Below are positions 38,344 through 48,153 of a stretch of 49,796 nucleotides of DNA, piece by piece. Position numbers and translations under genes: made by a program. Position 1 is the first letter of the stretch. Each line of letters starts with the position of its first letter. The DNA is from Petrocella sp. FN5 (GTDB lineage: Bacteria > Bacillota > Clostridia > Lachnospirales > Vallitaleaceae). The stretch covers positions 1 to 49,796 of the forward strand of contig NZ_JARGDP010000017.1 of NCBI RefSeq assembly GCF_029210395.1, in the 5' to 3' direction. The notes beneath the pieces are model-generated. The model did not search any database and was not told the origin of the DNA. It saw only the letters and a program-made list of their open reading frames with translations.

Positions 38344-41300
38344 ATGAAAAAACGAATAGCATGGATACTGACTTTGGCAATAATAATGAGCACCATGAGC
38401 ATAAGCTATGCCAATATACAGTTACCTGTGGACAGGCTTAATATTGACAATATCTTTTTTGTCGTTGGAGAGAATATTATTACAGGCGATCCAATCATCA
38501 ACCCAACTATGTTCATCAGCTGGGAAGATCCGGATGAATGGGCAGCTGGGGATATTGTACATACGCCTGAGTTTTATGAAGTGATTGTAAAAAACATAAC
38601 CCTAGGAACCAGTACAACCATTCGTGTTAACGCCGGATCAGCGGAGTTTATTAACAAGACGATGGAAGTGCATAATAAGGTGAATCTTCAGACCGGTAGT
38701 TTCTATGAGATTAACATTCAACCTTATCACTATCATATTGTAAATAACAATGGTACAGATGTTTATGTCTTAGCACCATTAGCCCAAGCACCTGTAAAAG
38801 CTTACGGTATTACAGACATACAGGTTGATTTTGAAAGCAATGAGGATTCCATACAAGTCATTTGGGATGATTTAGGTTTGCCCGAGTTTCAGTACCGTAT
38901 AGTATATGCCTTGGGTGATTATTCCAGCCGTAGCAAACAAGAACTGCTGAACAACAAAGAAGGGGAAATAACAGGATTATCCATCGATAGAGATGATGTA
39001 ACTTCCTTCTATGATCCAGTAGCAAGACGTCAAAAGTTATCTTATACCATCAGCAATAACATTTATCCGGGACAAGTCTATTCAGTTATGGTTGAACCGA
39101 TGGTGGACTATTACAATGGTTATACCATTGTAAGAAACCGTAATTTCCCTCTTATCAAAAGTCTATCGACCAATGTAGAACTTTCTTTGGTAGAAGATGG
39201 GGATTATTTACGCCTGCAATGGGAGATTCCGGCCAGTTTTAGAGTAGGGCAGGCACAAGAACAGTATGAACTTGTTGAAGCCGTCCTTATGGAATATCAA
39301 GGTGGTAGAGGACGTAATTTGGTTATTTTCGATGGAGAAGCAGCGTCTATTGGCTACTATCGATTGCAAAAACCCATTATTGAAACAGAGTATGAATTAA
39401 AATTAACCTATAAAGCAGTAGATGACACATCCAAACCTCCCATTGAGCCTATTTCCAATCGTCTACGCTATGTGCCTTCAGAATTTTTGATAAAACCAAC
39501 AAAACCCTATGTACCCAATGTGATATCTCCAAGTATCATACAAGATTTAAAACAAGGTAATACACTAGATCAGATTAGAACCATACTATCTGAGAAGTAT
39601 TTGATACCTGGGTATAGTTATACAGGCAGTGTGGATGATCTTATCGGTCAAAACGTGACCTTTCATGTCGATGCTTACAATACAGCCATTAACTTTACTT
39701 GGGGTGCCTTTCAGAGAATCGATGTTAATCCGGCATCAAGCACTTACGGTCAAAATATTTATGATACCAATGTGTATTATGATATATGGGTAACAGATGA
39801 GCTTAGCACACTGGCCTATGCAACACCGATTGTAAATGAAGTGCGCTATAATTCAACGACAGATAATCGTGTACTCCTAAATTCAGAGAACAAAATCATT
39901 GGTTTTAGAGAGCAACTTAATTTTTATTACGACACAAGCCAAAACGAGATTATAGAAATCAAACCTAATGAAATATACTATATTAAGGTGCAGGCAAAAA
40001 AAATAACATCTCAAGGCACCTTAGTATCTGACCCTACGATTACAGCCATATACTATACCTACGGTGGTGATGCTTTTGAACCACCAACCATAGCCAAGCC
40101 ACCTCTTAAAGTCAAGGACAGTGAGACCACACAGACAGGGGTGACTTTGAATTGGAAAGAATCATGGCACGAAGTAATTGGGAAAAATGTTGACCTAGAT
40201 AACCCACTAAGCACTTGGCAGCATCAAGTATGGGTAGAAGACGATGGAAGCATCCATATCACACCTGTATCAGGCGCCGAGTACTTCCCGGTGTATTTAG
40301 GTAATGAAGAGATAGAGAAGCTACAAGCCCATCTAGACGGCATTGTAGGGTTAGACCCTATAGAACTTATACAAAGAAAGGTGGACCTTGGAAATGACGA
40401 CTTTGGTGTTTCTGATGTTAAATATAAGTTTTTAAAGATACCCTACCAACAAGTTTTAGAGACCATAGCAACCAGACAAAATGTCAATCCGGCATTTTCC
40501 TTTGCAGATTATTATGACGAACTGATAAAAAATGACAAAGATGGAACGACACCATTAACATGGATTGACATCACACCCTATTCAGATACTACGGATAATA
40601 CCTATTTGGCCTATAGAGAAAATGGTTTAATAGCTAATACATCTTATTTGTTTATACTCTATCCATACAGAGAAATGTTTGGTAACGAGCTCTTATATGC
40701 CCATTATCCCACACCAATAGTGGTGTCCACCAACCCTGAACCTGTTGTTGTCACACCCGATCCAACAGTACCATCGGTTTACATAACAGGCTATACATCT
40801 TCTGATATTACAGTTACATGGAAGTATAACTTAGATTTTGAATATGAACTGGTATATGGTCGAACCGATGACATTACGAAAGCAATCCCTGTACCAATCA
40901 CATTACCGACCAATCAGTTGGATCCTGGCTATCCTCAAGATGGCGCCTACTTTGATGTTCTTGTAGATGATTTATTTCCATTGACCAGCTACTATTTCTG
41001 GGTAAGGGCAAAGCAGACAAGTAACAACAAGGTATCTCAGTGGAGTAATCCTGTGTTAGGCCAAACAAGAGACGCTGTGGCACCTATTCCACCAAGAGGG
41101 GTGGGGATAGCTCCAAACTCAAGAACACAGATCCATGGGTATGATAAGAGTGTAACCGAGGACTATATAATTATTGATTGGATTAAAGACTTAAGTGATG
41201 TAGAGGTGAAGGCGGACTCAAAAGTAAAAACAAACTATACCTATATCATGGAAGTGGCAGATAACCCTAAGTTCATAGACCCAATTTACATTGAAAGTGC

Positions 41301-42741
41301 GGGAGGAGACGGGGATGTCATACCAAGTGGTGTAGAGATTCTTGAGAAGAACCTGGTCAAAATCAATGACTTGATTCCCAATCGAAATTATTACATTCGG
41401 ATGAAGACCCGATTGACCATAACCGGTAGTGAACAAGGCCAATTACTCATAAAAGAATCACCCTCCTATACCATACCCATTAGAGTCATCACTTTAGCAT
41501 CCGGAAGTGAATATGATGGGTACAAGGATCCCGGTGCATCCATATTACCTACAGAAGATTTTGAATGGATTTATAATCCGGGTCAAGCTTCTTTAGAATA
41601 CCGTTTTAGAGAGGATGGCACAGATGCTTCCGGCGGAGCAGATAACTTTGTAAATCAACGCTTGATTTCTAAGCTAATTAGGGACAAGGCATATGAATAT
41701 GTTATAGATTTGAATCGTTTTGAAGATAAAAAAATAAACAGCCGTAGAATCACCATACCCTATACTGTTATAGAGGCCTTTTTGAAGTATCAGATTAAGT
41801 TAAAAATAGAAGCCGATGATTTGACCATTGAGATGCCTGCAAAAGCCGTTATGGGAGCCATTAATAAGCAAGTAAGTGCCCATGGTGTGGCACCAAATGT
41901 CATTATTGATATCCAGAATCTGGATTCAGCGACAACCATAGCACAGATTCAAGAGGTCGCCTTAACAGCTATAGCCAATCCGAAGCAAGTGGTTATATCT
42001 GTTTCAAGCAATCGGCAAGTGGACACCCTTCGTTATCTGGACCAACCAATGGGGATTGGTCTAAAAACAACATCAATATACGACCTAAATAACTCAGATA
42101 CTGCATTATATGTTAAAGATGCCAATGCGAATTGGTCAAAAGCGAATAATGGCCGTTATAGTACAGTAAATGGAGTTATGTCTTTTGAAACCGCAGATGT
42201 CGGCAGCTACGGTCTTTACGCTATCAGCCGTCCAACCAACATAAGCGGCATACATGCGGCACCGGCCCATTGGTCAGAGCCATATAGACGTGATGTCTAC
42301 AACCGTTATACAATAAAAGGCATACAAAACTATAATCCAAATGGCAACATCAGTGAAAAAAATCTGGTACAAGCGGTGTATGGCTCTGTAACAGAAGCAG
42401 ATACAATTGATTTATCTATGTTGCTCTCGAATCAAAACATGACTACCTTACTTCGCTCAGGTATTAAGACAAACGAAAGCCAGACAAAACCAACAGTTAC
42501 GAGAGAAGAAGCATTAAGTGTATTTGTACGTAGTTATGAGATCATGAACAATACCACCATTGAATTGGATACCACCATCTACAATAGAATCAGAAACGAT
42601 CGTAATGTTAGTCCTAGCTATTATACCAATCTGACGAAGGCAGCAACACTCGGTCTTATATCAGATACTAGCACCATAAGACCTAAGGACACCATGACTT
42701 ATGGTGAGTTTTATACCATTTGGTCAAGGACCTTAAGATAA
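38344..42741 (+). CDS. Second giant exported FN3-like surface protein
   Basis: 1465 residues with a signal peptide (about 1-24, ending ISYAN). Several FN3-like domains are spread over about 30-1060, followed by a domain rich in beta strands and a C-terminal ~150 residues that resemble weak SLH repeats (APAHWSEPYRRDVYNRYTI; KAATLGLISDTSTIRPKDTM). The layout parallels the protein at 33467, suggesting an old duplication or a shared assembly. The ATG at 38344 follows GGGAGG (38331-38336) right after the upstream stop; an ATG at 38326 overlaps the previous gene. Confidence 0.8.
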   Translation: MKKRIAWILTLAIIMSTMSISYANIQLPVDRLNIDNIFFVVGENIITGDPIINPTMFISWEDPDEWAAGDIVHTPEFYEVIVKNITLGTSTTIRVNAGSAEFINKTMEVHNKVNLQTGSFYEINIQPYHYHIVNNNGTDVYVLAPLAQAPVKAYGITDIQVDFESNEDSIQVIWDDLGLPEFQYRIVYALGDYSSRSKQELLNNKEGEITGLSIDRDDVTSFYDPVARRQKLSYTISNNIYPGQVYSVMVEPMVDYYNGYTIVRNRNFPLIKSLSTNVELSLVEDGDYLRLQWEIPASFRVGQAQEQYELVEAVLMEYQGGRGRNLVIFDGEAASIGYYRLQKPIIETEYELKLTYKAVDDTSKPPIEPISNRLRYVPSEFLIKPTKPYVPNVISPSIIQDLKQGNTLDQIRTILSEKYLIPGYSYTGSVDDLIGQNVTFHVDAYNTAINFTWGAFQRIDVNPASSTYGQNIYDTNVYYDIWVTDELSTLAYATPIVNEVRYNSTTDNRVLLNSENKIIGFREQLNFYYDTSQNEIIEIKPNEIYYIKVQAKKITSQGTLVSDPTITAIYYTYGGDAFEPPTIAKPPLKVKDSETTQTGVTLNWKESWHEVIGKNVDLDNPLSTWQHQVWVEDDGSIHITPVSGAEYFPVYLGNEEIEKLQAHLDGIVGLDPIELIQRKVDLGNDDFGVSDVKYKFLKIPYQQVLETIATRQNVNPAFSFADYYDELIKNDKDGTTPLTWIDITPYSDTTDNTYLAYRENGLIANTSYLFILYPYREMFGNELLYAHYPTPIVVSTNPEPVVVTPDPTVPSVYITGYTSSDITVTWKYNLDFEYELVYGRTDDITKAIPVPITLPTNQLDPGYPQDGAYFDVLVDDLFPLTSYYFWVRAKQTSNNKVSQWSNPVLGQTRDAVAPIPPRGVGIAPNSRTQIHGYDKSVTEDYIIIDWIKDLSDVEVKADSKVKTNYTYIMEVADNPKFIDPIYIESAGGDGDVIPSGVEILEKNLVKINDLIPNRNYYIRMKTRLTITGSEQGQLLIKESPSYTIPIRVITLASGSEYDGYKDPGASILPTEDFEWIYNPGQASLEYRFREDGTDASGGADNFVNQRLISKLIRDKAYEYVIDLNRFEDKKINSRRITIPYTVIEAFLKYQIKLKIEADDLTIEMPAKAVMGAINKQVSAHGVAPNVIIDIQNLDSATTIAQIQEVALTAIANPKQVVISVSSNRQVDTLRYLDQPMGIGLKTTSIYDLNNSDTALYVKDANANWSKANNGRYSTVNGVMSFETADVGSYGLYAISRPTNISGIHAAPAHWSEPYRRDVYNRYTIKGIQNYNPNGNISEKNLVQAVYGSVTEADTIDLSMLLSNQNMTTLLRSGIKTNESQTKPTVTREEALSVFVRSYEIMNNTTIELDTTIYNRIRNDRNVSPSYYTNLTKAATLGLISDTSTIRPKDTMTYGEFYTIWSRTLR

Positions 42742-42752
42742 TGGGAGGGCTG

Positions 42753-43631
42753 ATGATACTATTTATGAAAGCATTTAAGAAAAGTCTCATAGGCATATTG
42801 GTGATGGTTATGGCCTGGGGAATACCGGTCATGGCCGCACCTAGAGTTATTAGTGAAGTACAAGTTCTTTCAGACCACAGTGCCGTCATCAAACTCACTT
42901 GGTCAGATCAAGTCACTAAGACGCCAATCACCATAACAACATGGCGATTTACAGAGAGTCATACTTTAGAAGTGTTTTATATTTTAGAGAACAAAGAAGG
43001 AGAAAACTGGGATGAGAGGCTCATCAGTCATCCCACCTATACTTTCCCAATGAAAGTATTTGTTACACATGAAGGAAGAGGTCAATTGCAGCTGGCAGAT
43101 ATAGAACCCGGACAGAAGGCTTATGGCGCTATTATGAACCTCTACCACAGAGGTATTATAAATGGTTATCCGGATGGTAATTTTAGACCTATGAATCCGG
43201 TTACAAGAGCAGAATTTTCCAAAATGCTTCTTATGACAGCAGGCTATGCTTTAGATACCACCACACCATCTAATTTCAGCGATGTCAGTCAGGATCACTG
43301 GTTTAGAAGCTTTGTTATGACCTTAGCGGCAAGAGGTATCATAGAGGGTAAAGGCAATCATATTTTTGATCCTCAAGGCCATATTACCATAGGCCAGATG
43401 CTGACAATCCTTAGTCGTACCTTCAGAACATATGAAACCAACAATCCATACGCATACAGCTTGTCCAATCATTGGAGCAATGCATATTTTTTAGATGTGG
43501 TGAACCAAGGTTTAGTCCAACCACAAGATCTTTATTATAATCCATATACACCGGATAAAAAAGCCACACGAGAAGACTGTGCAGTTTTGTTATCCAGGGT
43601 ACTGGAACAATTACATGATGTCACGAGATAA
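42753..43631 (+). CDS. Exported protein with three SLH repeats
   Basis: 292 residues: a signal peptide ending near VMAAP, about 85 residues of a small beta domain, then three SLH repeats (NLYHRGIINGYPDGNFRP; TLAARGIIEGKGNHIF; VVNQGLVQPQDLYYNP) that bind pyruvylated wall polymer. It could anchor the two giant neighbours. The start is uncertain: ATG 42753 is four bases after GGGAGG; ATG 42765 would shorten it by four residues. Confidence 0.82.
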   Translation: MILFMKAFKKSLIGILVMVMAWGIPVMAAPRVISEVQVLSDHSAVIKLTWSDQVTKTPITITTWRFTESHTLEVFYILENKEGENWDERLISHPTYTFPMKVFVTHEGRGQLQLADIEPGQKAYGAIMNLYHRGIINGYPDGNFRPMNPVTRAEFSKMLLMTAGYALDTTTPSNFSDVSQDHWFRSFVMTLAARGIIEGKGNHIFDPQGHITIGQMLTILSRTFRTYETNNPYAYSLSNHWSNAYFLDVVNQGLVQPQDLYYNPYTPDKKATREDCAVLLSRVLEQLHDVTR

Positions 43632-43660
43632 TGAGGATGAAAACACCAATGTAGTCCAAG

Positions 43661-44800
43661 TTATAATTTCCGTAGGGTTAGATCACTACCAAGGTAATCT
43701 TCAAGCGCATCAAAACCGGACAAATCGATAGCACCCTCCTTCTTAGAATCTGCTTTGATACCACGTATCAGCAGATTCTTTGGTGTGTGGGTCATATCAA
43801 TAAACTCAAGAATCTGCACCTCATACCCATTGGCTTTTAACCAATTGGCACGCATAGCATCCGTAAAAAGCGCAGCCACTCTTTCTTTGATGATACCATA
43901 GGAAAATAAGTCTTTTAGAGGTTCTATGTGGATTTGATGGTTAAGCTCATGCTGACAGCATGGTACGGAGAGAATGACTTGAGCCTTCCAATCGACGGCT
44001 TTTTTAAGAGCAAGGTCCGTTGCTGTGTTACAGGCATGTAATGTGACCATCATGTCGATGTCATGTCCGGATGTATAGTCGACAATATCCCCTTGTTCAA
44101 AATGAAGGTGATCATAGTGACATTTTTTAGCTAAGGCGTTACAGTCTTCTATGACTTTTCCTTTGAGATCCAAGCCGATGATATCAACCGACTTACCTTT
44201 GATGGCGGTAAGATAGTGATAGAGCGCAAAAGTCAAATAAGATTTACCACAACCAAAATCAAGAATCTTAATACGCTCTTTTTGGTCTAGAACATAGAGC
44301 ACATCATCCACCATCTCAAGAAAGCGATTAATTTGTTTGAACTTGTCATATTTTTTCTTAAGGACTTGACCTTCAGGGGTCATGACCCCCAGTTCTACCA
44401 AATAAGGAATGGGTCTACCCTCTGGCAATAGATATTGTTTCTGACGGTTATGGCTAAGATTAGGCACTTTTTCAAAACGGGCCTCCGATTTTTTTAAAGT
44501 CATATGTCCCTTTTTGTTAATCAGGGCATGCCAAGTGAAGTTACTGGAAAAACCATCCATCTGCTTGAATATATTCTGGTCCAAATACCCATTTAACACA
44601 GTCAAAGCATCTTCAAAACCATAATTTTTGTGAAAAACTTGCGTTGCCGAATAGGATTGGAACTGAAAAAGCAATTGGTCACCTTTTAAATATGGCTTTA
44701 TAACCACTTTCTTAATGGGGTGTTGTTTGAGCCTGGGGTGGCTTATGATAATCTGATGTAGTTTTACATTAAATTGCTTTTCTATAAAATCTCTATACAT
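43661..44800 (-). CDS. SAM-dependent methyltransferase (Methyltransf_32-like)
   Basis: 379 residues. The N-terminal ~150 form an accessory domain; the class I fold shows SAM motif I ILDFGCGKSYLTFALYHYL, an acidic strand DIIGLDLKG and SVPCCQHELN. The latter CC stretch is typical of a family with uncertain substrate. GGAGG lies before the ATG on the minus strand. It is convergent with the surface-protein operon. Confidence 0.85.
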   Translation of the reverse strand: MYRDFIEKQFNVKLHQIIISHPRLKQHPIKKVVIKPYLKGDQLLFQFQSYSATQVFHKNYGFEDALTVLNGYLDQNIFKQMDGFSSNFTWHALINKKGHMTLKKSEARFEKVPNLSHNRQKQYLLPEGRPIPYLVELGVMTPEGQVLKKKYDKFKQINRFLEMVDDVLYVLDQKERIKILDFGCGKSYLTFALYHYLTAIKGKSVDIIGLDLKGKVIEDCNALAKKCHYDHLHFEQGDIVDYTSGHDIDMMVTLHACNTATDLALKKAVDWKAQVILSVPCCQHELNHQIHIEPLKDLFSYGIIKERVAALFTDAMRANWLKANGYEVQILEFIDMTHTPKNLLIRGIKADSKKEGAIDLSGFDALEDYLGSDLTLRKL

Positions 44801-44964
44801 AAATAACCTCCTAGTATTATTTTCCCAGTTATAAGATTTCTAACCACAAGATTTTTGGTAATAAACTGGTCTTCAAGTTCTATTATAATCGAGTAAAGCA
44901 ACACTGGCAATGTGGCAGATTGATGGCAAGGTGAGGTCATTGTGATGACAGTTTGTTAAAATGG

Positions 44965-44993
44965 TTGATTTATAGAAGGAATTCCGATAAAAT
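44965..44993 (+). promoter_or_regulatory. Promoter of the foldase gene
   Basis: -35 TTGATT (44965-44970), 17-bp spacer, -10 TAAAAT (44988-44993). Confidence 0.5.
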
Positions 44994-45062
44994 AGAGTAG
45001 CTAGTGGAGAAAAATGAAGGTGTTTTTCGATGAAGTCAAAATAGGCAAACAAGGAGCTAAAA

Positions 45063-46094
45063 ATGAAAAAAATAATGTCATTAATTGTAGCAAGTATATT
45101 AGTTTTAAGTCTTATGACGGCCTGTACATCAGGGGATTCTGTCATGACGGTCAACGGAGAGTCAGTACCTGTAGGTGAAGCTATATTCGTATTACGAGAA
45201 TTAGAAGCGATGTATGAGTCTCAATATGGACCAACCATATGGGAACAAGGTTTTGAAGGTAAGACCTTTGATGAGATTGCCAAAGAAGCGGCGATAGATT
45301 CTTTATCAAGGTTACACATATCAGCTTTAATAGCGAAAGAACGTGGCATTGAATTAACAGATGAAGAGTTAGCAATAATCGATACAAGAATGGATGAGTA
45401 TCTGCTTACAAAATCAGAAGAAGTCTTAAAAGAAGATGACATCAGTTTAGAGAATGTTAAGACGATTTTTGTAAACAATGCATTAGGTGAAAAACTAATG
45501 GATTTAGAACTTGAAGATTTTATTGTTAATGAAGAAGAACTCACCTTAAGTTTACAAGGCGATGTATCCTACCAACAGATTTTGCAATATGGATATGATG
45601 GTGTGTTAGAACAAGTTCAAGCGCAACATATATTAATCGCCAACAAAAATGAAGACGGAACAGAGAAAGAAGGGGCCTTAGAGTTAGCCAGGGAGGTCTT
45701 AGCCAAGGTAAATGCTGGTGAAGATTTTACGGAACTTGTAAAGACGTATTCAGAAGATCCCGGCAAAGTAGAAAATGATGGTATATATACCTTCTATCAA
45801 GGTGAAATGGTACCTGAATTTGATGCGGCAGCTTTTTCAATGGAAAACGGCGAAATCAGTGACTTAGTTGTCAGTGACTTCGGCTACCATATCATCAAAA
45901 AAATGGACCATATATACCCATCAGAAGAAGAAGTTATGAGTGTAAAAGAGTACGAAGGTTATATTAAAGATCAATATGCCAGAAGCCAGAAACAAGGTGA
46001 ATTTGATCAACTTTTTAATGCTTGGAAAGAAGATTATACAGTTGAAGTTAACCAGAAGGTATGGGATAAGGTTGTCACCACCAACAAGAAGTAA
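45063..46094 (+). CDS. PrsA-like peptidyl-prolyl isomerase lipoprotein
   Basis: 343 residues. A lipobox LMTAC places the lipidated Cys at 21. A SurA/PrsA N-terminal helical region is followed by a parvulin domain (about 185-290, from VQAQHILIANKN to SDFGYHIIKKMDH). It helps fold exported proteins outside the membrane, perhaps the surface proteins upstream. CAAGGAGC lies before the ATG. It is followed by a strong terminator. Confidence 0.92.
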   Translation: MKKIMSLIVASILVLSLMTACTSGDSVMTVNGESVPVGEAIFVLRELEAMYESQYGPTIWEQGFEGKTFDEIAKEAAIDSLSRLHISALIAKERGIELTDEELAIIDTRMDEYLLTKSEEVLKEDDISLENVKTIFVNNALGEKLMDLELEDFIVNEEELTLSLQGDVSYQQILQYGYDGVLEQVQAQHILIANKNEDGTEKEGALELAREVLAKVNAGEDFTELVKTYSEDPGKVENDGIYTFYQGEMVPEFDAAAFSMENGEISDLVVSDFGYHIIKKMDHIYPSEEEVMSVKEYEGYIKDQYARSQKQGEFDQLFNAWKEDYTVEVNQKVWDKVVTTNKK

Positions 46095-46152
46095 ACCGTA
46101 TTTTCTGTGCTGTAGCAAGATATAACATCTAGAAAGTCATAAATGTTGACAT

Positions 46153-46204
46153 AAAAAAGGGGGCAGTCGGATAATAATTATATTATCCGACTGCCCCTTT
46201 TTTT
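46153..46204 (+). terminator. Strong terminator after the foldase gene
   Basis: A-rich 5' flank, stem GGGGGCAGTCGGATAAT / ATTATCCGACTGCCCC, then seven T residues. It can act in both directions. Confidence 0.93.
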
Positions 46205-46887
46205 AGTATCTAATTTTTCATATATAACGCTGTGGACCGGATATCTCAAAACCTTAGTCTCGCCATACTGTATTTCCAATAATCTCCATATATGTAAAAA
46301 AATTACAATAATAATATTTGAATTACAAAATATACCTAAAAGTGCTTTACTTTTATAAAAATAATTGTTATGCTATGATAAGCACTAAAAAATTAATATA
46401 TAGTCTTAAAGACGAGCAGAAGTAGTTATTTAGTAGATATCTGAGGTGACAGAAAACAAGTGTTAATCTTTTTATGGGAGAAAAGATTTGTAAGTTAGGA
46501 TTGTGATAAATAAATCAAACGATGATATAGGAGAAATAATTAAGAATGGAATTATGTATTAATAAGAGAGAATTTAATGAGTTAACGAATCCCTAAGTAT
46601 AGTACATAAACTGAGAATATAATATTGAATAATAGCCATGATTCATGAGCATTTTCAGGTCTTTGAGAATACCTGAATTAAGATGTTGGGCTTCCATTGA
46701 TGGCCATAATAAGAGGCTTGCAATATTCTATGTAGAGATAGTAAATAGGCTCCTGAATACTTTTAAACATAGTTAATTTATCCTTCTAGGCATCAAGGCC
46801 TAAGGTAAGATCAAACTGTTTGTAGAACTCCCCCAAAATGGTATATATTGGAATTAATACAAATTTGTAAATGAAATGTGGTATCAT
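46205..46887. other. AT-rich gap before the bacteriocin gene, with remnants
   Basis: About 680 bases without a clear gene. A possible -10 TATGAT lies at 46374-46379. A 16-codon frame at 46546-46596 resembles the start of a double-glycine leader. Between about 46600 and 46850 the minus strand has short frames that read like coding remnants (for example QHLNSGILKDLKMLMNHGYY) but carry no start and are not identified. The whole stretch looks like decayed or rearranged DNA. Confidence 0.4.
46546..46596 (+). pseudogene. Possible truncated bacteriocin leader
   Basis: A 16-codon frame, MELCINKREFNELTNP, then TAA. The run NKREFNELTN resembles the first half of double-glycine leaders (…FNELTNEEL…GG), but it stops before any Gly-Gly and no core follows. 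AGGAGAAA lies 12 bases ahead. It may be the disrupted end of a second precursor gene, or chance. Confidence 0.3.
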
Positions 46888-46918
46888 CAGTTCCGAGCGA
46901 ATCTCGAGAACGGAACTG
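46879..46918 (+). promoter_or_regulatory. Extended -10 promoter and overlapping dyad for the bacteriocin gene
   Basis: TGGTATCAT (46879-46887) is an extended -10 without a clear -35. The dyad CAGTTCCG (46888-46895) / CGGAACTG (46911-46918) begins at once after it, where transcription should start. It is a likely operator for a repressor or a 5'-end hairpin of the message. Confidence 0.55.
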
Positions 46919-46949
46919 TTATACATAAAAATTTTAGGAGGAAATTGAA

Positions 46950-47162
46950 ATGAATTTAAACAATGATATGTTCCAAGAACTTACAGCAGAAGAAATGCAT
47001 AATATTGATGGTGGAGATTTTTGGAAAAATGTAGGTAACTTGGGAGTGGCTGTAGGTGCAACTGCGATTGGAATGGCAGCATTGGTTTCAGCCCCAGTGT
47101 CAGTGCCAGTTGCAGCTGCCTTTATTGGTGCTTCGACAGCATGGGCATTATATAACAGTTAA
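46950..47162 (+). CDS. Double-glycine-leader bacteriocin-like precursor
   Basis: 70 residues. The leader (1-22) ends LTAEEMHNIDGG, a classical double-glycine cleavage site, leaving a 48-residue core. The core is hydrophobic, rich in Gly, Ala and Val, with GxxxG-like spacing (VGNLGVAVGATAIGMAA), one N-terminal aromatic pair (DFW) and no Cys. This fits an unmodified class II bacteriocin that inserts in membranes. No C39-peptidase transporter or modification enzyme is visible nearby. AGGAGG lies before the ATG. Confidence 0.82.
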   Translation: MNLNNDMFQELTAEEMHNIDGGDFWKNVGNLGVAVGATAIGMAALVSAPVSVPVAAAFIGASTAWALYNS

Positions 47163-47173
47163 TTTTTGAAAAA

Positions 47174-47228
47174 TGTTCTATCATTTATGACAATACTAGT
47201 TAACTTATAAATGATAGGACAATTTTTA
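47174..47228 (+). terminator. Terminator between the precursor and ABC genes
   Basis: A 15-bp stem TGTTCTATCATTTAT / ATAAATGATAGGACA followed by ATTTTTATT. It should limit read-through, giving more precursor message than transporter message. Confidence 0.8.
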
Positions 47229-47301
47229 TTAGGTAATTGTGAAATTATTTCTGCTTAGTAAACGCCTAACGATTTTTTATAATAAAAGGAGAATAAGTGG
47301 A

Positions 47302-48153
47302 ATGGAAAATGTTTTGGATGTTAATAATTTGGTTAAAGAATATAAAAATTTTTCATTGAAAGAATTAAATTTTTCATTGCATAAAGGAGAAATAACAGGT
47401 TTTATCGGGCAAAATGGTAGTGGTAAAACGACAACAATAAAGTGCATTTTAAATCTAGTTAAATGTGAAGGGGAAATAAAATTATTTGGTAAGAACAGTT
47501 TGGATTATGAGAAAGAATCTAAGGATAATATTGGAGTAGTGTTTGATGAGTTACCATTTGATGATTGTTTAAATGCGAAAGAAGTATCTAAAATTTTGAA
47601 ATATATATATTCAAATTGGTCGGATGCTGTATTCAAAGAATATTTGATTAAATTTGGTTTGTCATTTAATCAAATATTAGGAAAGTATTCAAAAGGAATG
47701 AAAACCAAACTCTCACTTGCAGTTGCCTTATCTCATAAAGCTCAATTACTTATATTAGATGAACCAACAAGCGGTCTGGATCCGGTCTTCAGATGTGAAA
47801 TTCTGGATGAATTAAAAATGTTTGCAAATGAAGCAGATAATGCAGTTTTATTCTCAACACATATTACGAGTGATTTGGAACAAATAGCAGACAATGTACT
47901 TTTTATCCATAAAGGAGAAATTGTGTTTTGTGAAAAAAAAGAAGAATTGCATAAAAAATATTTGACTATAAAGAACAATAAGACAATTTTAAATGAATTA
48001 GTACAGAGTGATATAATTGCATATAAGTCTATAAATTCAGAAGTTGAAGTCTTAATAAGATATAGTGAAAAATACATAAAGGAATATAATGCTAACAATC
48101 CTTCTATTGATGACATAATGCGAATTTACAGTGAGAAGACGGTGACTAAATGA
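47302..48153 (+). CDS. ABC transporter ATP-binding protein
   Basis: 283 residues. Walker A GQNGSGKTT, signature YSKGMKTKLSLA, Walker B LLILDEP and the H-loop in FSTHITSD. It is of the BcrA/YtrB type that pairs with ABC-2 permeases. The ATG at 47302 has AAGGAG 10 bases ahead; the longer frame from 47239 lacks a site. Next to the precursor gene, it likely energises immunity or export. Confidence 0.92.
   Translation: MENVLDVNNLVKEYKNFSLKELNFSLHKGEITGFIGQNGSGKTTTIKCILNLVKCEGEIKLFGKNSLDYEKESKDNIGVVFDELPFDDCLNAKEVSKILKYIYSNWSDAVFKEYLIKFGLSFNQILGKYSKGMKTKLSLAVALSHKAQLLILDEPTSGLDPVFRCEILDELKMFANEADNAVLFSTHITSDLEQIADNVLFIHKGEIVFCEKKEELHKKYLTIKNNKTILNELVQSDIIAYKSINSEVEVLIRYSEKYIKEYNANNPSIDDIMRIYSEKTVTK

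Noticed and set aside
38300-38360. The two giant surface proteins as one gene split by a frameshift
   Set aside because: The second begins with its own ribosome site, basic N-terminus and signal peptide.
46600-46850. A minus-strand transposase gene
   Set aside because: Only short interrupted frames are present, with no start and no recognisable transposase motif or terminal repeats.
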